Source of the DNA: Saprospiraceae bacterium
GTDB lineage: Bacteria; Bacteroidota; Bacteroidia; Chitinophagales; Saprospiraceae
Assembly: GCA_016713025.1 (NCBI GenBank)
Contig: JADJPZ010000002.1
Coordinates: 496,001 to 560,000 of the forward strand
Direction: 5' to 3'
DNA length: 64,000 nt
The translations under genes were made by a program, and so were the position numbers. Below the pieces are notes generated by a model that was not told the origin of the DNA, searched no databases, and was given only the letters and a program-made list of their open reading frames with translations. Positions 60,859-64,000 of the stretch are shown here, piece after piece. How positions within the stretch are numbered: the stretch's first letter is position 1; each line of letters starts with the position of its first letter.

Positions 60859-63258
60859 ATGACACATAGAATCAAAAAAGCAGCAGTCCTGGGGTCAGGA
60901 GTTATGGGTTCCGGTATTGCTTGTCACCTTGCAAATGCAGGTCTCGAAGTTATCATGCTTGATATAGTTCCGTTTGACCTTGACGAAAAACAAAAATCTA
61001 TCAAAGCATTCAGAAATCGTATCGCTGATACATCGCTGGCCAATGCTCTAAAATCAAAACCTGCACCTCTCTATGACATCGAGTTTGCTTCCAGAATTAC
61101 CACAGGAAATTTTGATGATGATTTTGATAAAATATCCTCTTGTGACTGGATCATCGAAGTTGTCATTGAAAAACTCGAAATAAAAAGACAGATTTTCGAA
61201 AAGGTAGACCTCCTTCGTAAGCCTGCTTCATTGGTTACATCCAATACATCCGGCATTCCTATATCGCAATTGGCAGAAGGCAGAAGTGATGACTTTAAGA
61301 GAAACTTTTGCGGGACCCACTTTTTCAATCCGGCAAGATATATGGCTCTCTTTGAGGTCATTCCGCACGCAGGTACTGATGCCGATGTGATCAATTTCTG
61401 GATGACCTATGCCGAAGTGCATCTGGGAAAAAAAGCTGTTTTATGTAAGGATACCCCGGCGTTTATTGCTAACAGAATAGGATTTTATAGTGGTAATAAA
61501 GTAGGAGAACTTACAGAAAAGTATGGCTTGACTATTGAAGAAGTGGATAAAATCACCGGCGAGCCTATAGGATGGCCCAATACAGGAAGCTATCGATTGC
61601 TTGATCTCGTAGGTCTGGATACATCTGTAAAAGTGACTCAAGGAGTGATAGACAACTGTCCTCAGGACGAGTACGTCAAAGTTCTGAAAAACAGATCTGT
61701 TCCGAAAGCCACCCAGTTTTTGTTGGACAATAAATTTCTGGGAGATAAATCCGGGCAGGGTTTCTATAAAAAAACGGATCAGCGCGATGATAAAGGCGGA
61801 AGAGTCATTCTGGCTCTGGATCTCAATACCCTTGAATACAATCCGGCTCAAAAACCAATGATTCCGGTAGTAGGTATAGCCAAAAAAGTAGAGCTGATGG
61901 ATAAGAGGCTCAAAGATATGATGGCTTCTGATGAAAAGTCGGGACATTTTGTCAGAGATCTTTTGGCGGGAATGATGGTCTATGCTGCTAATAGAATTCC
62001 GGAAATCAGCGATAATATATACAGTCTTGACAATGCTATGAAAGCCGGCTACGCCTGGTCATATGGTCCTTTTGAATACTGGGATATGATAGGTATAAAA
62101 GAAACCATTGCACTTGCTGAACAGATAGGTGAAAAAACTCCTGCGTGGATAAGAAGTGCAGCTGAAAAGGGGCTGACGTCTTTTTACAAATCTGAGGGCG
62201 GAAAGAAAAAATATTACGATCTGCAGAGCGAAAGTTATAAAGTCATTCCTGGTACCGAATCAAATATCCATCTTGACAACTTCCGGAGCAATACTCCTGT
62301 GTACAAAAACTCCGAGTGTATCATTCATGATATCGGTGATGGTGTCTTGTGTTTTGAGTTTATATCAAAATCCAATGCCATAGGTGATGGAATAGGTCAG
62401 GGAGCTATTGAAGCATTAAATATCGCACAATCCGGCGACTGGGCAGGTATAGTCATAGGCAACAATGCCAAAAACTTTACAGTGGGAGCCAATCTGATGA
62501 ATGTAGCTATGGTGGCCATGCAGAAAGATTTTGCAAAACTTGAAGAAATGGTCCATGGTTTTCAACAGATCAATATGGCCATGAGATATGCTCCTGTGCC
62601 GGTGGTGACAGCTACTCAGGGTTATGTGTTTGGAGGAGGTTGCGAAATTTTAATGCACACGGATGCTGCTATTTGTCATGCCGAATCCTATATCGGCTTA
62701 GTAGAGGTAGGAGTTGGTCTTATACCAGGTGGTGGTGGTACCAAAGAGTTTGCTGTCAGGGCCTCTGAATCATTTTTTGAAGGAGATGTGCAGATACCTA
62801 CACTGATCGAAAAGCTGAAAACTATTGCTACAGCTTCGGTCGCAACATCTGCCTATGAAGGGTATAAATATGGTTATCTCCAGCATGACAGAGACTATGT
62901 AGAAATAAATCTGGGCAATGTACTGAGCCGGGCTAAGGATAAAGTGCTGGATCTGGCAAAAAATTATACAGCTCCGGTTCCGAAAAATGTGACTGTATTG
63001 GGGCGAGGAGGATTAGGTACTTTATATACTGCTCTCAATGAGTTTTATCTGGGCAAGTATATGTCTGAGTATGACCTTGAAATAGCAAAAAAAGTCGCTT
63101 ATGTTCTATGTGGCGGTGACCTCACAGGCCAACAAAAAGTGTCAGAACAATATTTGCTGGATATTGAGAGAGAAGCATTTTTACAGTTATTGGGCAATCA
63201 GAAAACACTCGACAGAATCCAGTATCTGCTCATGAACAATAAACCATTGAGAAATTAA
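60859..63258 (+). CDS. 3-hydroxyacyl-CoA dehydrogenase/enoyl-CoA hydratase (FadN-type)
   Basis: The protein has 799 residues. The NAD-binding dehydrogenase domain comes first (VLGSGVMGSGIACHLANAG, residues about 10-28; HFFNPARYM near 153). The 3HCDH C-terminal helices follow to about 300 and are repeated to about 445. The crotonase-like part comes last (about 480-700), with NFTVGANLMN and GGGCEILMHTDA as oxyanion-hole segments. This dehydrogenase-first order is that of FadN rather than E. coli FadB. It catalyses the hydration and oxidation steps of fatty acid beta-oxidation. It is followed 43 bases later by a thiolase gene. Confidence 0.92.
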   Translation: MTHRIKKAAVLGSGVMGSGIACHLANAGLEVIMLDIVPFDLDEKQKSIKAFRNRIADTSLANALKSKPAPLYDIEFASRITTGNFDDDFDKISSCDWIIEVVIEKLEIKRQIFEKVDLLRKPASLVTSNTSGIPISQLAEGRSDDFKRNFCGTHFFNPARYMALFEVIPHAGTDADVINFWMTYAEVHLGKKAVLCKDTPAFIANRIGFYSGNKVGELTEKYGLTIEEVDKITGEPIGWPNTGSYRLLDLVGLDTSVKVTQGVIDNCPQDEYVKVLKNRSVPKATQFLLDNKFLGDKSGQGFYKKTDQRDDKGGRVILALDLNTLEYNPAQKPMIPVVGIAKKVELMDKRLKDMMASDEKSGHFVRDLLAGMMVYAANRIPEISDNIYSLDNAMKAGYAWSYGPFEYWDMIGIKETIALAEQIGEKTPAWIRSAAEKGLTSFYKSEGGKKKYYDLQSESYKVIPGTESNIHLDNFRSNTPVYKNSECIIHDIGDGVLCFEFISKSNAIGDGIGQGAIEALNIAQSGDWAGIVIGNNAKNFTVGANLMNVAMVAMQKDFAKLEEMVHGFQQINMAMRYAPVPVVTATQGYVFGGGCEILMHTDAAICHAESYIGLVEVGVGLIPGGGGTKEFAVRASESFFEGDVQIPTLIEKLKTIATASVATSAYEGYKYGYLQHDRDYVEINLGNVLSRAKDKVLDLAKNYTAPVPKNVTVLGRGGLGTLYTALNEFYLGKYMSEYDLEIAKKVAYVLCGGDLTGQQKVSEQYLLDIEREAFLQLLGNQKTLDRIQYLLMNNKPLRN

Positions 63259-63301
63259 TTACACTTTATTCTTTTTTCATAAAATAATCAAATAGTAAAA
63301 A

Positions 63302-64000
63302 ATGAACGCATATATAATAAAAGGATTCAGATCTGCAGTTGGAAAAGCAAAAAAAGGAGGTTTCAGAAATTACAGATCAGATGATCTCGCCGTTGATATA
63401 GTTTCTTACCTCGCTTCACAGGTACCACAATTGGATCCCAAAGAAATCGATGATGTCATAGTAGGATGCGCCAATCCTGAAGGCGAACAAGGATTGCAGG
63501 TAGGAAGACTTATAGCAGCCAGAGCGCTGGGCAAAGAAGTACCGGGCATGACTATCAACAGATATTGCGGATCAGGTCTTGAAGCCATCGCCATAGCTGC
63601 TGCCAAAATAAACGCCGGGATGGGTCACTGCTATATAGCCGGAGGTGCAGAATCTATGTCCCTGCTACCTATGACGGGATACAAGCTGGTGCCAAGCTAT
63701 AATGCTGCCATGCAAAACATAAACTATCATGTAAGTATGGGACATACTGCAGAAGCCGTTGCTGAAAAGTACCATATAACAAGAGAGCAGGCTGATGAAT
63801 TTTCAGTAAGATCACATGCCCTGGCAGCAGCAGCCATTCGCGATGGTAAATTCAGAGATGAGATAGTACCGGTAACAGTCAAGGAAGTATACGTAGAAAA
63901 CAATAAGAGAGTAGAAAAGGAATTTATCATTGACACAGATGAGGGCGTAAGAGCCGATACGTCAGTAGCAGGGCTTTCAAAACTCAAAGCAGCCTTCAAA
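63302..64000 (+). CDS. Acetyl-CoA acyltransferase (thiolase), 3' partial
   Basis: The first 233 codons of a thiolase run off the end of the window. The catalytic Cys89 lies in NRYCGSGLEAI. The loop GAESMSLLPM and the helix MGHTAEAVAEKYHITREQADEF are typical of FadA-like thiolases. It cleaves 3-ketoacyl-CoA in the last beta-oxidation step. With the FadN-type gene upstream it forms the usual fadN-fadA pair; an acyl-CoA dehydrogenase gene is expected beyond the window. Confidence 0.93.
   Translation, partial: MNAYIIKGFRSAVGKAKKGGFRNYRSDDLAVDIVSYLASQVPQLDPKEIDDVIVGCANPEGEQGLQVGRLIAARALGKEVPGMTINRYCGSGLEAIAIAAAKINAGMGHCYIAGGAESMSLLPMTGYKLVPSYNAAMQNINYHVSMGHTAEAVAEKYHITREQADEFSVRSHALAAAAIRDGKFRDEIVPVTVKEVYVENNKRVEKEFIIDTDEGVRADTSVAGLSKLKAAFK

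Noticed and set aside
61441..61947. Minus-strand ORF of 168 codons inside the FadN-type gene
   Set aside because: Antisense shadow of a conserved enzyme gene.
1..64000. CRISPR arrays, tRNA or rRNA genes
   Set aside because: No evenly spaced direct repeats, no cloverleaf with a CCA-type end and no conserved rRNA segment were found by eye on either strand.

Overview
The window comes from a Bacteroidota chromosome, most likely in the Saprospiria/Saprospiraceae range. This rests on gliding genes gldE and gldD directly after mutY and ssb, type IX secretion C-terminal sorting domains, promoters of the TTG-N20-TAnnTTTG type, few Shine-Dalgarno sites, LytTR signalling proteins and Rhs-like proteins ending in the Bacteroidota form of the core. 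The taxon is an inference; no rRNA or tRNA gene was seen.

Layout. 0-2.8 kb: a partial LytS-like sensor protein with degenerate ATPase boxes, a membrane protein broken by two compensating T-run indels, and a DUF6624-like secreted protein. 2.8-5.3 kb: palindromes and a group II intron whose maturase carries two frameshifts. 5.3-18.3 kb: AAA ATPase, LytTR response regulator, a large TolB-like/outer-membrane barrel protein, dnaX, glutamine cyclotransferase, a frameshifted YdeI-like gene, 4-alpha-glucanotransferase and a rhodanese. 18.4-29.4 kb: a secreted metzincin with LRRs, a PD-(D/E)XK-like protein, two DsbD-domain genes, two FKBP lipoproteins and two tandem ECF sigma factors. 29.4-41.5 kb: mutY-ssb-gldE-gldD, pgi, radC, a methyltransferase, sucA, an outer-membrane protein and small enzymes. 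41.5-45 kb: a gene fragment, a secreted endonuclease/phosphatase-fold protein and a B12-type MerR regulator.

45.1-50.6 kb is the accessory island. It holds two short Rhs 'tip' cassettes, each with a toxin-like C-terminus and a translationally overlapping immunity candidate. The cassettes are separated by a repeated terminator-hairpin/promoter module. Beside them lies a REP-associated tyrosine transposase gene between inverted REP sequences, itself interrupted by a 157-bp element with a 5-bp target duplication. Short palindromic insertions sit inside the remaining Rhs core. 50.8-64 kb returns to ordinary content: a T9SS-sorted protein, an SDR, a GH3/beta-lactamase-fold fusion, gamma-carbonic anhydrase, an OxyR-type regulator, a dense palindromic repeat region, a 57-aa basic protein with its own promoter and terminator, and the start of a fadN-fadA-like beta-oxidation operon that runs off the end.

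Two themes cut across the window. First, several families of small palindromic intergenic elements: three copies of a ~64-bp repeat, two copies of a ~150-165-bp MITE-like element, REPs, and a BIME-like cluster near 58.8 kb. Second, one-base indels in or near short A/T runs break four otherwise good genes (six events). This looks more like residual long-read consensus error than biology, because housekeeping gldD is among them.
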